A DNA stretch of 47,204 nt from Bacteroidaceae bacterium (GCA_017445925.1 JAFSRW010000072.1:1-47204), one strand, 5' to 3'. Shown: positions 34,336 to 43,918, counted from the first letter of the stretch. Notes: a model not told the origin generated them from the sequence alone. Program-made: numbers and translations.

Positions 34336-35886
34336 TTATCTTTTCTTCCCACGCAAGGTGATAAGCGGAATCAGCATCTCCTCCATACTGATGCCTCCGT
34401 GCTGGAAGGTATCTTTGTAATATTGAACGTAGTAGTTGTAATTGTTGGGATATGCAAAAAAGTCGTCACCTGTGGCAAAGATGTAGGTTGTGCTCAGATT
34501 AGGTCTGGGTAATCCTACCTGATGAGGCTCCTTTATCTCAAATACTTCTTTCTGGTTGTAGCTGAGGTTCTTGCCTAATTTATAGCGTAAATTTGTATTG
34601 GTGTTCTTGTCGCCCACCACCTTAATGGGGTTATAACAACGGATACTTCCGTGGTCTGTGGTCAGGACAATCGTATAGTCGCTGGCAGCTAAAGAGCGGA
34701 AGAGGTCGCCAACGGGCGAGTGGCGGAACCAGCTCTGAGTAATGCTGCGATAAGCGGCCTCGTTGCTGGCCAGTTCACGCACCATCCTACTTTCTGTTCG
34801 TGCATGGCTGAGCATATCAATGAAGTTCATTACCACCACGTTCAGGTCATATCTCTGCAGATTTGGCAATTGCTGCACCAGTTTCTCTGCAGCCTGAGAA
34901 TCGTTAATCTTATGGTAACTGAATGTATTCTTGCGCCTATAACGGTCAAACTGCGTCTGTACCAGCGGAGCTTCATTCAGGTTCTTACCTTCCTCGCTGT
35001 CCTCATCTACCCACAGGTCTGGGAACATGCGTTCTATTACATCGGGCATCAAGCCGCTGAAGATGGCATTTCTTGCATATTGGGTGGCTGTGGGAAGAAT
35101 GCTGCAATAGAGGTTCTCTTCTATATTAAAGAGGTCGGCAATCTCATTGTAAAGCATACGCCACTGGTCGTATCGGAAGTTATCTATCACCACCAGGAAT
35201 ACTTTCTCTCCGTTATTCAGATGGGGAAATACATTATGTTTGAAGATGTCCGGACTCATCACTGGACGCTCATCTGAATTACTCATCCACTTGGTGTAAT
35301 TCTTCCGAATAAACTTGGCAAATTCCCTGTTGGCTTCCAAGCGTTGCATACCCAGCATCTCCTTCATGGCGCTGTCTGTTTCAGATAGTTGCAACTCCCA
35401 ATAGGTGAGTCGTTTGTATACTTCTATCCATTCTTCCAGCGAGAGAGACTCGTTGATTTGCATACCAATCTTCCCAAAGTCCTGTTGGTAGGCCGATGTC
35501 TGTTGTTCTGTAACAATCTCCTTCTGATGAATGTTCTTCTTCAGGGTCAGCAGAATTTGTGTGGGATTAACGGGCTTGATAAGATAATCTGCAATCTTGG
35601 CACCAATTGCCTGCTCCATAATATTCTCCTCCTCGCTTTTGGTAACCATCACCACAGGCGTATTAGGAGTCTGCTCCTTGATTCGGTTCAGTGTCTCCAG
35701 ACCACTCAGACCAGGCATATTCTCATCAAGCAAGATGAGGTCGAAAGTTTCTTCTGCACAACGGTCTAATGCATCATAGCCATTAGAAACCGTTTCCACC
35801 TCATATCCCTTTTTCTCCAGATACAGGATGTGCGCCTTCAGCAGTTCCATCTCGTCATCTACCCACAACAGTTTGTATGCAGCCAT
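34336..35886 (-). CDS. porX: Type IX secretion response regulator PorX (PglZ domain)
   Basis: A 516-residue two-domain protein. The N-terminal receiver (about 1-120) has acidic D10/D11, the phospho-acceptor D54 (LLDENMPG), VTK and a conserved Lys in IKPVNP. The C-terminal part is a PglZ/alkaline-phosphatase-type domain (VIDNFRYDQWR; VVMNFIDMLSHARTES; LTTDHGSIR). PorX with histidine kinase PorY controls type IX secretion in Porphyromonas, and its PglZ domain has been reported to act on nucleotide substrates. porW lies directly upstream on the same strand with a 60-base repeat-rich spacer. Confidence 0.94.
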   Translation of the reverse strand: MAAYKLLWVDDEMELLKAHILYLEKKGYEVETVSNGYDALDRCAEETFDLILLDENMPGLSGLETLNRIKEQTPNTPVVMVTKSEEENIMEQAIGAKIADYLIKPVNPTQILLTLKKNIHQKEIVTEQQTSAYQQDFGKIGMQINESLSLEEWIEVYKRLTYWELQLSETDSAMKEMLGMQRLEANREFAKFIRKNYTKWMSNSDERPVMSPDIFKHNVFPHLNNGEKVFLVVIDNFRYDQWRMLYNEIADLFNIEENLYCSILPTATQYARNAIFSGLMPDVIERMFPDLWVDEDSEEGKNLNEAPLVQTQFDRYRRKNTFSYHKINDSQAAEKLVQQLPNLQRYDLNVVVMNFIDMLSHARTESRMVRELASNEAAYRSITQSWFRHSPVGDLFRSLAASDYTIVLTTDHGSIRCYNPIKVVGDKNTNTNLRYKLGKNLSYNQKEVFEIKEPHQVGLPRPNLSTTYIFATGDDFFAYPNNYNYYVQYYKDTFQHGGISMEEMLIPLITLRGKKR

Positions 35887-35942
35887 ATTATGAATTATGA
35901 ATTAAGAATTATCAATTTTCAATTATCAATTTTCAATTATGA
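35887..35942. repeat. AATTATGAATTA / AATTATCAATTTTC repeats
   Basis: The porW-porX spacer consists of ATGAATT, TCAATTTTCAATTA and similar units repeated two to three times. A shorter copy of this sequence type fills the psd-pssA spacer (28597-28618). Confidence 0.65.
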
Positions 35943-35946
35943 ATAA

Positions 35947-38880
35947 TCACATTCCCCATGGGAAATCTTCCTCTTCTTCCTCCTCTTCTTCACCTTCTTT
36001 CTCCTCTTCCGGAACGTAATCGTCAGGATCAATAATCTTGAGGTTCGTAGGTTCGTCTATCTGAAGGTCCTCAGGAATCTCCATAGGAGCAAATGTTTCT
36101 TCGTAGAAAGCTTTGTAGTCATCAAAGCTGAATTCGTTGCCTATCAACTTCAGGTTATCCTCCGATATTAATAACGTTCTTATACCTTCTAAGCGCGTAT
36201 TCATGTGTTTATCGGCATAGAGCGTCTGGGCGTAAGAGTGAACTTCGTCATACGACAGGAAGCCTTTCACACACATCATAGTTATACCTTGCTTCTCCAG
36301 AATCTCAATATCAAAGTTTCTTACCATATAGGAGGTAAAGTTGTATCGGGCCATCTCAAAGAGCAACTGATTCTCGTCCAGACTGTTGGTGGGATAAGCC
36401 AGCACGAAGACGAAGTTGCCATAGCGGTCATCCTTCAGTTCAGGAACCACCTCTGTGCTGTCGCCCGAAGCCTGACGGTTTCTCCTGCTCCAAATGCTGC
36501 TGGCATCATAACGGTCGTCCATCAACAAACGTCCGTCAGAAATACCCTTTACAATGGCATTGGCTAATTCTGTTACCTCTTCTTTGGGGAATTGTTGTAT
36601 AACATCCTTCAGGGTTACCAGGAAGCTGTCACGTTCTCCGCCATAGAGTTGGCTCATGGCGCGGATAAACATCATACGTGCACGGTTGGCACCTGCGGGG
36701 AAGTTATCAGTGCTGAACTGGTAGTTCTTTTCCACCTCTTTGTAATTTGATGCTTGGTAAGCGTCATACGAGGCTGCATAAACCGAGTCTTCCACGTGCT
36801 TGCCGTCACGAGCTATCATTTCGTAGTTGGGATTCCCCAGAAGAGCTGCCAGTTTGGTGTCTGCAAACTGTTCCAACAGTAAGGCTTTGTAATATTCTGC
36901 TTTCTCTGAATCTCCCAGTCTTCCGTATAGCAGGAACAAGTGGTAGTAGATGTTGTCTATGCCCTCACGCTCTGGGAAGTCGGAAAGCACACGCTGCATA
37001 GTCTTCTCTGCCAGAAGCCAGTTCTCCAGTTTTTCTTGTTCCAGAATACCTGCATTATACAGTCCGTCGCTCAGGATAGCCTTGGAAGCTTCCATCTGTT
37101 CCTCTGTAAACGGAATCTGTTTCAGGTAGTATTCTCTGTGGTGAGGATCGTTTTCCAGAGAATCTTTCAACGCTTGCTCGTCTGTAAGGGTAGAGTCCGA
37201 TTCTGCCGAACCGTAAAGAGCCTCATCGTCACCTTCTGCTTCTTCACCGACTTCAACATCCTCACTGCCTGTGGCAGCAACGTAAGAAGCTTTGTTGCTG
37301 ATGCGCCACAAGTCTTCGTTTTTACGTTGTCCCCACCTGCGTTGGAATTCTTCCATACCTCTCTTAACAGATGTGGCGTTATAGAAATACCAGGGCCCTT
37401 GCTGCTGGTTGTTCATTCCTGTGTTGGCAGCTATGGGACGGTCAGTCTGCGACTGTTGACCATTGGCCTGTTGTCGTTGTCCGTTAGCATTGGTGCCGTT
37501 CTGAGCCGCTTTTTTCTCAGCTTCTTTCTCTTGCTTCTTCAGTTCGTCAATTACGCGGTCTATGGCAGCCAGATATTCTGCCTCAGGCAATTTAGCCAAG
37601 ATCTGCAAACTGTCCTGTAACTTAACGGCACTCAGATGAGGTTCCAGTTCGGTCAGTATCTTGCTTCTGCGTTCAGATTCAATGTATTCTTCGTGTTCCT
37701 TATCCAAGATCGAAACACATTCCTTATAGGTACGGGCGGCATCAATGTACTTCTCCATTTCCCAGTACAGGTTGCTTAGTCTCAGCAACAGCATGGCCTT
37801 GTCCGGGCCTCTCTTGGTAGCGTCCTTGACACCCTTCTCCCATGCATATATACAATGGGTGGTGTCGTTTACACCCATGTAGATGTTACCTAAGGCATAA
37901 TAAACCTTATCCAGATAGTCCTTATTCTTGTCGCTCTTGGCCATTCGTTTCAGCAGGGAAACCATTTGGTTGAATTTGTCGCGCGGCATAACCTCAGTCT
38001 GGGAAATGCGAGCGCTGAAGGCCATTTCGTATGGAGGGTTGGCACGAATCACCTTTGCGTATGCCTTGTATGCTTCTTCGTTTTGTCCTGTCTGCTGGTA
38101 AAGTTGTCCTAACAGGAAGTTCAAACGGGTCCTTTTCAGTTTCCGCTTGGTATTTTTGATGGCATCTTTCAGGTAGGGGATTGCTTCTTCATATTGTCCT
38201 ATCAGAATCTGGTAGGCTGCCATCGTGTTGTTCATCTCCTTCATACCTTGGCGCCCGATGCTGTCGCGTCTCATTTTGTTCAGCACATCTTCAGCATCGT
38301 AGGCCCAGTCCAGTGCCACGTAGCATCTTGCCAGCATTGCTTTGGCTATGCTGGCGATATCGGGTTGTGCCTGATAAAGTCTGATGGTGTAATTGCAGGT
38401 ACTGGCAGCCTCTATGAATTCTCCCTTTTGGAACTGGGCGTCTGCCATCATCAGCCAAGCGTGGTACATATAGGGGTTAAACTCCTTGCGTGCCAGGTAT
38501 GCTTTCATCTTTTCGTCCTTCCGTTGGTTGGGCTTTACCGTAGGACGTTTTTTCATGCTGTGCTGCTTGATGGCTTTCTCGCACTTGGTAATAGTGGTTT
38601 CGTAGTTTCCCTTGCCAACGCCAGCTGTAGTCTTGTTGGTACTGATGTACATAGGAATCAGGCGATTGTAGTCGTCCTGATGCGACTTCATCTGTGCTTC
38701 TTCGCCCTCCAGATATGCAACCTCTCCGTTGTACAGCGTATTAAAGTGCGATGTCATAGCGTGGTAGAAGCGTGTTGAGGGCGTATTTTTCTTGATGGAG
38801 CAGCCAGAAATTACACATAACAACACGAGCATGAGTAGTCCCATGCTTATGCTGTTCTTGGTGTATTTTCTCTTTTCCAT
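35947..38880 (-). CDS. porW: Type IX secretion lipoprotein PorW/SprE (TPR protein)
   Basis: A 977-residue lipoprotein. The signal peptide ends VISGC (lipidated C27). The mature protein is mostly TPR-like helical repeats (for example INFLLGQLYQQTGQNEEAYKAY-type units around 230-470), a Gln/Asn-rich low-complexity linker (about 455-490), a second TPR region, and a C-terminal tail with an almost pure Glu run before DFPWGM. This matches PorW/SprE, needed for type IX secretion and, in Flavobacterium, gliding. It sits upstream of porX. The acidic C-terminus is unusual in composition and encoded by TTC/TCC repeats on the plus strand. Confidence 0.9.
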   Translation of the reverse strand: MEKRKYTKNSISMGLLMLVLLCVISGCSIKKNTPSTRFYHAMTSHFNTLYNGEVAYLEGEEAQMKSHQDDYNRLIPMYISTNKTTAGVGKGNYETTITKCEKAIKQHSMKKRPTVKPNQRKDEKMKAYLARKEFNPYMYHAWLMMADAQFQKGEFIEAASTCNYTIRLYQAQPDIASIAKAMLARCYVALDWAYDAEDVLNKMRRDSIGRQGMKEMNNTMAAYQILIGQYEEAIPYLKDAIKNTKRKLKRTRLNFLLGQLYQQTGQNEEAYKAYAKVIRANPPYEMAFSARISQTEVMPRDKFNQMVSLLKRMAKSDKNKDYLDKVYYALGNIYMGVNDTTHCIYAWEKGVKDATKRGPDKAMLLLRLSNLYWEMEKYIDAARTYKECVSILDKEHEEYIESERRSKILTELEPHLSAVKLQDSLQILAKLPEAEYLAAIDRVIDELKKQEKEAEKKAAQNGTNANGQRQQANGQQSQTDRPIAANTGMNNQQQGPWYFYNATSVKRGMEEFQRRWGQRKNEDLWRISNKASYVAATGSEDVEVGEEAEGDDEALYGSAESDSTLTDEQALKDSLENDPHHREYYLKQIPFTEEQMEASKAILSDGLYNAGILEQEKLENWLLAEKTMQRVLSDFPEREGIDNIYYHLFLLYGRLGDSEKAEYYKALLLEQFADTKLAALLGNPNYEMIARDGKHVEDSVYAASYDAYQASNYKEVEKNYQFSTDNFPAGANRARMMFIRAMSQLYGGERDSFLVTLKDVIQQFPKEEVTELANAIVKGISDGRLLMDDRYDASSIWSRRNRQASGDSTEVVPELKDDRYGNFVFVLAYPTNSLDENQLLFEMARYNFTSYMVRNFDIEILEKQGITMMCVKGFLSYDEVHSYAQTLYADKHMNTRLEGIRTLLISEDNLKLIGNEFSFDDYKAFYEETFAPMEIPEDLQIDEPTNLKIIDPDDYVPEEEKEGEEEEEEEEDFPWGM

Positions 38881-38927
38881 GTCTTCTTAATAACGTGCGC
38901 GCGATGCAAATTATTGTGTCGATGCCC

Positions 38928-39869
38928 TTATTTCAGGTCGGTTGGACCAAATTTGTCCATGTCGCCGTAGTCCAGATTCTCGCCAGCCATTCCCCAAATG
39001 AAGATATAATTGCTGGTGCCGGCACCTGCGTGGATACTCCATTCGGGTGAAATAACGGCCTGCTCGTTGTGTAACCAGATAGGACGTGTTTCCTTGGGTT
39101 CGCCCATAAAGTGGCATACAGCTTGATTCTCTGGAACGTTGAAGTAGAAATAAGCTTCCATTCTGCGTGAATGGGTATGGGCAGGCATGGTGTTCCATAC
39201 ACTACCGGGCTTCAGTTCCGTCATTCCCATCTGTAACTGACAGATTTGGTTGTCCATACTCTTGGCCACAATCAGCTGGTTGATAACACGGGCGTTGCTC
39301 TCTTCCATCGAACCTGCCTCTATATAGCAGCCCTTTTTGCGTAAATCCTCCAAGGTTATCTTGCGAGCAGGATAGGAAGTATGAGCCGTTGCCGAGTTAA
39401 AGTAGAAGTGTGCAGGCTGATTGGGATCGTTGGATGCAAAGTAAACCTCGTGCTTTCCGCTGCCCACATACAGAGCCTCCTTGTATTTCAACTCGTATGT
39501 TTTCTCTTTGCTGCCCTCTTTAACGGTAACAGTACCTGTTCCGCCTACATTGATAATACCTATCTCTCTTCTTGACAGGAAGTTGGGAGCTTTCAGGTAC
39601 TCAAAGGTTTCCAGCTGTAGGGCTTTGTTGTTTACAGGCATAGCACCGCCAACAATAAAGCGGTCGTGCATGGTATAAACAATGTTTATCTCGTCAGCCG
39701 AGAAAACTTTCTCAATAGCAAAAGCCTTCCTAAGGCGATTCGTGTCGTACATGCGAACATCATCGGGATGAGTAGGGTAACGCAACTCATAATTAGTATG
39801 ATTCTGTGCCATAAGCGTAGCGGATGCCATCAGCAATCCAGTTAATAATATTTTCTTCATATTCTTCAT
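38928..39869 (-). CDS. kduI: 5-dehydro-4-deoxy-D-glucuronate isomerase, exported form
   Basis: A 313-residue cupin isomerase converting 4-deoxy-L-threo-5-hexosulose uronate to 3-deoxy-D-glycero-2,5-hexodiulosonate in pectin and glycosaminoglycan breakdown. The zinc ligands are visible: [16 protein letters not shown] gives the His-x-His and Glu, and [17 protein letters not shown] the last His. Unlike the roughly 278-residue cytosolic E. coli enzyme, it has an N-terminal signal peptide ([19 protein letters not shown]). The first ATG overlaps the EIIC stop codon (ATGA); a second ATG at codon 4 also leaves the signal peptide intact. It ends the kduD-EIIC-kduI operon. The end is 47 bases from porW. 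Confidence 0.92.
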   Translation of the reverse strand: MKNMKKILLTGLLMASATLMAQNHTNYELRYPTHPDDVRMYDTNRLRKAFAIEKVFSADEINIVYTMHDRFIVGGAMPVNNKALQLETFEYLKAPNFLSRREIGIINVGGTGTVTVKEGSKEKTYELKYKEALYVGSGKHEVYFASNDPNQPAHFYFNSATAHTSYPARKITLEDLRKKGCYIEAGSMEESNARVINQLIVAKSMDNQICQLQMGMTELKPGSVWNTMPAHTHSRRMEAYFYFNVPENQAVCHFMGEPKETRPIWLHNEQAVISPEWSIHAGAGTSNYIFIWGMAGENLDYGDMDKFGPTDLK

Positions 39870-41218
39870 ATTTTATTTTTCTTCCTATTCCAAACGAGTA
39901 GATATGCCATCAGCAACCCTGCGGCAAAAGCAAAGAACTTATTGCCCACAAATACATGATACCATACCCAGCACATAAGGCTGGAGGCAAAGTCGAGTGC
40001 TGCACCTGCGCTAAAACCTTCAGGAATGCGTACTGAGGCATCCTCTGGGTGTAAGGCAGCAACAGAATTGGCTGCCATTGTGAAGGCGTCGGCAATGTTG
40101 GTAACAAAGTACAGACCACATACCAGCGCTACCAGTCCTATAATGAAGGTTTTCACCACATTACCCTTTGTAATAGGCAGCACAACGGGAAACAGGTAGA
40201 ACATACCGGCCAGGGATGCCAAGGGCAGGAACTTGTTGCCTGGCAGTACTACCGAAAGCAGCAGCACAACGGGAATGAGCAGCAGAGAAACAACCAGCGT
40301 AGTGGGATGACCAATCACCAAGGCTGGACTCATACCTATGTGCAGCTTTACCTTATCACCAAACTTGCTGGAAATCATCTTCTTGGTAGCATCAGAGATG
40401 GGGATAAGGCCATCGATAAACAGACGGGTAATGCGAGGTATCAATTCCATTACAGCACCCATCTTTACACCCAGCACCAAGATATCCTTCACATCGTATC
40501 TGGCCAGCAATCCTATGCCACAACCCACTATCACACCTAAGAACAGCGGTTCGCCCAGAATGCCGAACTTCTTCTTCATCCCTTCTGCGTCAATGTCCAA
40601 CTTGCTGAAGCCGGGAATGAGGTCGAGCAGTTTGTTTACAACAACGGCAAACGGAACAAATCCCTGACAGAAGGGCTGAGGGATAGAGATTCCATCCATT
40701 CCGTCGTAATACTTCTGAAAATCCTCTGCCGTACGGTCGGCCATAATCAGCGTCAGCATGTAGCAGAAGATGGCAGCACTGAATCCAAGGGCCAGACTGT
40801 CTGTAGTAAAATAGACAATGGAACCTAAGAAGGCAAAATGCCAGTAGTTCCACAGGTCGATGTTCACGGTACGCGTAGTACGAGTGAGCAGCATCAGCAC
40901 ATTAATGGCCAGACAGACGGGGATGATAAAGGCTCCTACTGCCGTGTTGTATGCTACAGAAGCAGCAGCCGGCCAACCCATATCAAAGATGCCCAGTTGC
41001 AGGTCGTACACACCCACAACGGTCTCCAAGGCAGGGCCCAGCGCGCTTGTCAGCAAGCCTGTCACTACGGAAAGGCCCACAAATCCTACGCCTACGTACA
41101 GACCCGATAGTAGCGCCTTTCCTGGCTTGATGCGCAGCAGCAGTCCCAGCAACGTAAAGATGATGGGCATCATAACGGCTGCGCCCAGACTTATGATGTA
41201 TGAGAACCAGTTTTCCAT
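39866..41218 (-). CDS. GatC-like PTS EIIC permease, no PTS partners nearby
   Basis: A 450-residue inner-membrane protein with about ten or more hydrophobic helices. It matches the galactitol/SgcC-type EIIC family (NCBI name 'PTS galactitol transporter subunit IIC'), including the conserved loop [16 protein letters not shown] and [14 protein letters not shown]. No EIIA, EIIB, HPr or EI gene is in the window, and most Bacteroidetes lack a sugar PTS, so it more likely works as a secondary permease. Flanked by kduD (1 base upstream) and kduI (overlap downstream), it probably imports an unsaturated-uronate product such as 3-deoxyhexodiulosonate. Substrate is inferred. Confidence 0.85.
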   Translation of the reverse strand: MENWFSYIISLGAAVMMPIIFTLLGLLLRIKPGKALLSGLYVGVGFVGLSVVTGLLTSALGPALETVVGVYDLQLGIFDMGWPAAASVAYNTAVGAFIIPVCLAINVLMLLTRTTRTVNIDLWNYWHFAFLGSIVYFTTDSLALGFSAAIFCYMLTLIMADRTAEDFQKYYDGMDGISIPQPFCQGFVPFAVVVNKLLDLIPGFSKLDIDAEGMKKKFGILGEPLFLGVIVGCGIGLLARYDVKDILVLGVKMGAVMELIPRITRLFIDGLIPISDATKKMISSKFGDKVKLHIGMSPALVIGHPTTLVVSLLLIPVVLLLSVVLPGNKFLPLASLAGMFYLFPVVLPITKGNVVKTFIIGLVALVCGLYFVTNIADAFTMAANSVAALHPEDASVRIPEGFSAGAALDFASSLMCWVWYHVFVGNKFFAFAAGLLMAYLLVWNRKKNKI

Positions 41219-41219
41219 A

Positions 41220-42014
41220 TTACTTAGGTTGTTTTCCTATGTAGGCAAGGATGCCGCCATCCACGTACAGGATATGTCCGTTCACAAAGTTCGAAGCGTC
41301 AGAGGCAAGGAATACAACGGGGCCTTTCAGATCTTCGGGTGTTCCCCAACGGGCAGCGGGTGTCTTGGAAACGATGAATGAGTCAAACGGATGCCGACTC
41401 CCATCAGGCTGGGGCTCGCGCAATGGAGCGGTCTGCGAGGTAGCAATATAGCCCGGCCCTATACCGTTGCACTGGATGTTGTATTCGCCGTATTCCGAGG
41501 CAATGTTGCGTGTCAGCATCTTCAGTCCGCCCTTGGCAGCAGCGTAGGCAGAAACGGTCTCGCGACCCAGCTCGCTCATCATGGAGCAGATGTTGATAAT
41601 CTTGCCGTGTCCCTTTCTAATCATACCGGGAATCACCGCTTTTGATACAATGAAGGGAGCCGTAAGGTCTGTATCTACCACCAGTCGGAATTCTTCTAAT
41701 TCCATCTCGTGCATGGGAATCCTGCGAATGATGCCGGCATTGTTTACCAGAATATCCACCGTTCCCACTTCCTTCTCTATCTTCTCAATCATTGCCTTTA
41801 CCTGAGCCTCGTCGTTCACGTCGCATACAAAGCCGTGCGCCTCAATGCCTTTCTCCTTGAAGGCAGCCAACGCTTTATCCACATGCTCTTGGTTGCGACT
41901 GTTGAACACCACTTTGGCTCCTGCTTCTCCTAAGGCCTCAGCCATCGAGAAGCCTATTCCGTGCGCAGCACCTGTTACCAGCGCCACCTTACCAGTTAAA
42001 GAAAAATCAATCAT
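41220..42014 (-). CDS. kduD: 2-deoxy-D-gluconate 3-dehydrogenase / KduD-type SDR
   Basis: A 264-residue classical short-chain dehydrogenase. The NAD(P)-binding TGAAHGIGFSMAEAL, NNAG motif (LVNNAGII), catalytic Ser (INICSMMSELGRE) and YxxxK (SAYAAAKGG) are all present. It is closest in style to KduD/gluconate 5-dehydrogenases, reducing 3-deoxyhexodiulosonate to 2-keto-3-deoxygluconate. Being cytoplasmic (no signal peptide), it contrasts with the exported KduI of the same operon. First gene of kduD-EIIC-kduI; the upstream 49 bases are a TTTTCG/TTTTTG-rich simple repeat with no clear promoter. Confidence 0.9.
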   Translation of the reverse strand: MIDFSLTGKVALVTGAAHGIGFSMAEALGEAGAKVVFNSRNQEHVDKALAAFKEKGIEAHGFVCDVNDEAQVKAMIEKIEKEVGTVDILVNNAGIIRRIPMHEMELEEFRLVVDTDLTAPFIVSKAVIPGMIRKGHGKIINICSMMSELGRETVSAYAAAKGGLKMLTRNIASEYGEYNIQCNGIGPGYIATSQTAPLREPQPDGSRHPFDSFIVSKTPAARWGTPEDLKGPVVFLASDASNFVNGHILYVDGGILAYIGKQPK

Positions 42015-42063
42015 GTTGTTATTTGTTAGTTATCAAGTTGTTTGTTTTTGTTTTCGTTTTCGT

Positions 42064-42468
42064 TTAAAAAAACCTTCTCTCTCCCACTATCAGGAACACC
42101 TCATCTTTTACATCGTCAGGCAGATTCACTTGCCTGAGTTGCAGACTGCGCACCCATCCTGCCACCTCTTCCGAGCGCATGGTGTACAGCACATTGCGGA
42201 ATTCCTCTGTTTCCTCCTCAGTATATTCATCTCCACTGCGACCCTTAAAACGGTCCAGTTCCTCATCATCGTAGTATTCTATCTGTTTGCTGATGGCGGC
42301 CAAAAGGCTCTCCTTCTCGCACACCTCATGTTGGCCGCAACACTCCATATCGGCAGGGTTTACTATAGGCTCCTCCTTGGGAGCGTGCCTGTAATGCCAC
42401 CAACTGACGATGCCGGCTATTAGGCCTAACACCGCGAGGGCGATTAACATGTAGAGTACTATCAGCAT
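42064..42468 (-). CDS. Small single-pass membrane protein with CCxxHxxC
   Basis: A 134-residue protein with one N-terminal transmembrane helix (about residues 2-24) followed by a cytoplasmic-looking WWHYRH and ECCGQHEVC, a cluster of three Cys and one His that could bind metal or iron-sulfur. The C-terminal half is acidic and helical. Function unknown; I recall similar proteins next to aroA in other Bacteroidales. The start overlaps the aroA stop by 7 bases, so it is translated from the aroA transcript. Confidence 0.8.
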   Translation of the reverse strand: MLIVLYMLIALAVLGLIAGIVSWWHYRHAPKEEPIVNPADMECCGQHEVCEKESLLAAISKQIEYYDDEELDRFKGRSGDEYTEEETEEFRNVLYTMRSEEVAGWVRSLQLRQVNLPDDVKDEVFLIVGERRFF

Positions 42469-43727
42469 ATCTTAAAACCAACTTTTTTCAGGTCTTCCCA
42501 GAAGGCAGGATAGCTTTTGCTTACCACCTCGGGGTTGTTGATGCGCAGGCTGCCCAACTTCATGGCGCAAGGGGCAAAGGCCATAGCCATACGGTGATCC
42601 TCGTAGGTATCAATGGATGGGTTTTCCTGAGCCTCGCAGCGTTCGCCGTTCCAGTAAAGGATGCTGTCGTCCTGTTCCTGAATGTCATAGCCTAATTTGC
42701 GCAGCTCCGTTCGTAAGGCACGGATGCGGTCTGTCTCTTTTATCTTCAGACTCTGCAAGCCCGTAAAGCGGAATGGAATCCCCAACATGACGCAGGTAAC
42801 CACAAGGGTCTGAGCCAGATCGGGCTGGTTCACAAAGTCGTAATCCATGCTGCTGCAGGGAGTTCCGCTACGCGAGAGTCTTACGCGCTCCACACCTTCC
42901 GCATCTTTCTCGAAGGTGGTTTCTATGCCCAACGGGCGGAATATTTGGCTGATAGCCGAGTCCCCTTGCAGACTCTTGGCAAAGAGCGCAGGCAACACCA
43001 TGCAGGGAGCCTTATCCTCCGTCAGCGCCATCATCTGATACCAGTAGCTGCTGGCACTCCAGTCATTCTCTATAAGATAAGGTATAGTTTGATAGCCGCC
43101 AGGCATCACCTTCAGTTCGTGGTCCGATGTCCATACAGCTTTAGCGCCAAAGTCGCGCATAATGCTCAGCGTCATCTCTATGTAAGGCCTGCTTACCACA
43201 TTCCCTGTTAGCGACAGCATGAGCCCCTCCCCCATTACGGGACCTATCATCAGCAGGGCGCTGATGTACTGACTGCTCACATTGCCAGGCAGTTCCAAAC
43301 GCCCGCCTTTGTGCCTGTCCCCTGTGATGCGCAGGGGTGGGAAACCCTCCTCGCCGGCATATTCCACTTGGGCACCCAACTGTCTGAGGGCATCAACCAG
43401 AATCCCTATGGGACGGTGGCGCATACGCTCCGTTCCTGTAATGATGTGCGTGCCAGGTGTCACGCTCAGGTAAGCCGTCAGGAAGCGCATAGCCGTCCCA
43501 GCCGCCATAATGTCTATGGTATCAGGCATTTCAGTAAGGGCGCGAACCATCACAAATGTGTCATCGCAGTCCGAGATGTTCCTAAGCACCGTTCCCAGTT
43601 GCTCTTTTCTTACTCTACCGCCACTTGCCAGCGCGTGTATGATAAGAGCCCTGTTGCTGATGCTTTTGCTGGCTGGAAGAATCACTTCGGCCTGCATATT
43701 TTGGGGAGGGAAAAGGTTTATGGCCAT
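42462..43727 (-). CDS. aroA: 3-phosphoshikimate 1-carboxyvinyltransferase (EPSP synthase)
   Basis: A 421-residue cytoplasmic enzyme that transfers enolpyruvate from PEP to shikimate 3-phosphate in the pathway to aromatic amino acids. Motifs: PASKSISNRALIIHA (substrate-binding Lys/Ser/Arg), AGTAMRFLTAYLS, DRHKGGRLELPGNVSSQY, and KIKETDRIRALRTELRKLG, then EDHRMAMAFAP near the C-terminus. A canonical promoter (43761-43791) overlaps the divergent tRNA-Pro promoter. Confidence 0.96.
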   Translation of the reverse strand: MAINLFPPQNMQAEVILPASKSISNRALIIHALASGGRVRKEQLGTVLRNISDCDDTFVMVRALTEMPDTIDIMAAGTAMRFLTAYLSVTPGTHIITGTERMRHRPIGILVDALRQLGAQVEYAGEEGFPPLRITGDRHKGGRLELPGNVSSQYISALLMIGPVMGEGLMLSLTGNVVSRPYIEMTLSIMRDFGAKAVWTSDHELKVMPGGYQTIPYLIENDWSASSYWYQMMALTEDKAPCMVLPALFAKSLQGDSAISQIFRPLGIETTFEKDAEGVERVRLSRSGTPCSSMDYDFVNQPDLAQTLVVTCVMLGIPFRFTGLQSLKIKETDRIRALRTELRKLGYDIQEQDDSILYWNGERCEAQENPSIDTYEDHRMAMAFAPCAMKLGSLRINNPEVVSKSYPAFWEDLKKVGFKIC

Positions 43728-43760
43728 CCTTTCTATTGCAATTTATATCTATTTTGAGTA

Positions 43761-43808
43761 CAAAAGTACACAAAAATTTGCAAGTAACAAAAAAATGCCC
43801 TACCTTTG
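43761..43808. promoter_or_regulatory. Overlapping divergent promoters aroA/tRNA-Pro
   Basis: Minus strand (aroA): -33 TTTG at 43788-43791, 19-bp spacer, -7 TACTTTTG at 43761-43768. Plus strand (tRNA): -33 TTTG at 43777-43780, 20-bp spacer, -7 TACCTTTG at 43801-43808. The two interlock, so polymerases compete for the same DNA. Confidence 0.75.
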
Positions 43809-43837
43809 CAGCGCGATTCTGAGAAATCGTTAAGGAA

Positions 43838-43910
43838 CGGGATGTAGCGCAGTTGGTAGCGCACACGTCTGGGGGGCGCGAGGTCGCAAGTTCGAGTCTT
43901 GTCATCCCGA
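43838..43910 (+). tRNA. tRNA-Pro (anticodon GGG)
   Basis: Acceptor stem CGGGATG (43838-43844) / CATCCCG (43903-43909) with discriminator A (43910). D-arm TAGCGCAGTTGGTAGCGCA, anticodon loop CTGGGGG with anticodon GGG, T-arm with GTTCGAGTC. The anticodon stem CACGT/GCGCG contains one A-C mismatch and one G-T pair. The 3' CCA is not encoded. A strong promoter precedes it and a terminator follows 9 bases later. Confidence 0.93.
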
Positions 43911-43918
43911 CCTAAAGA

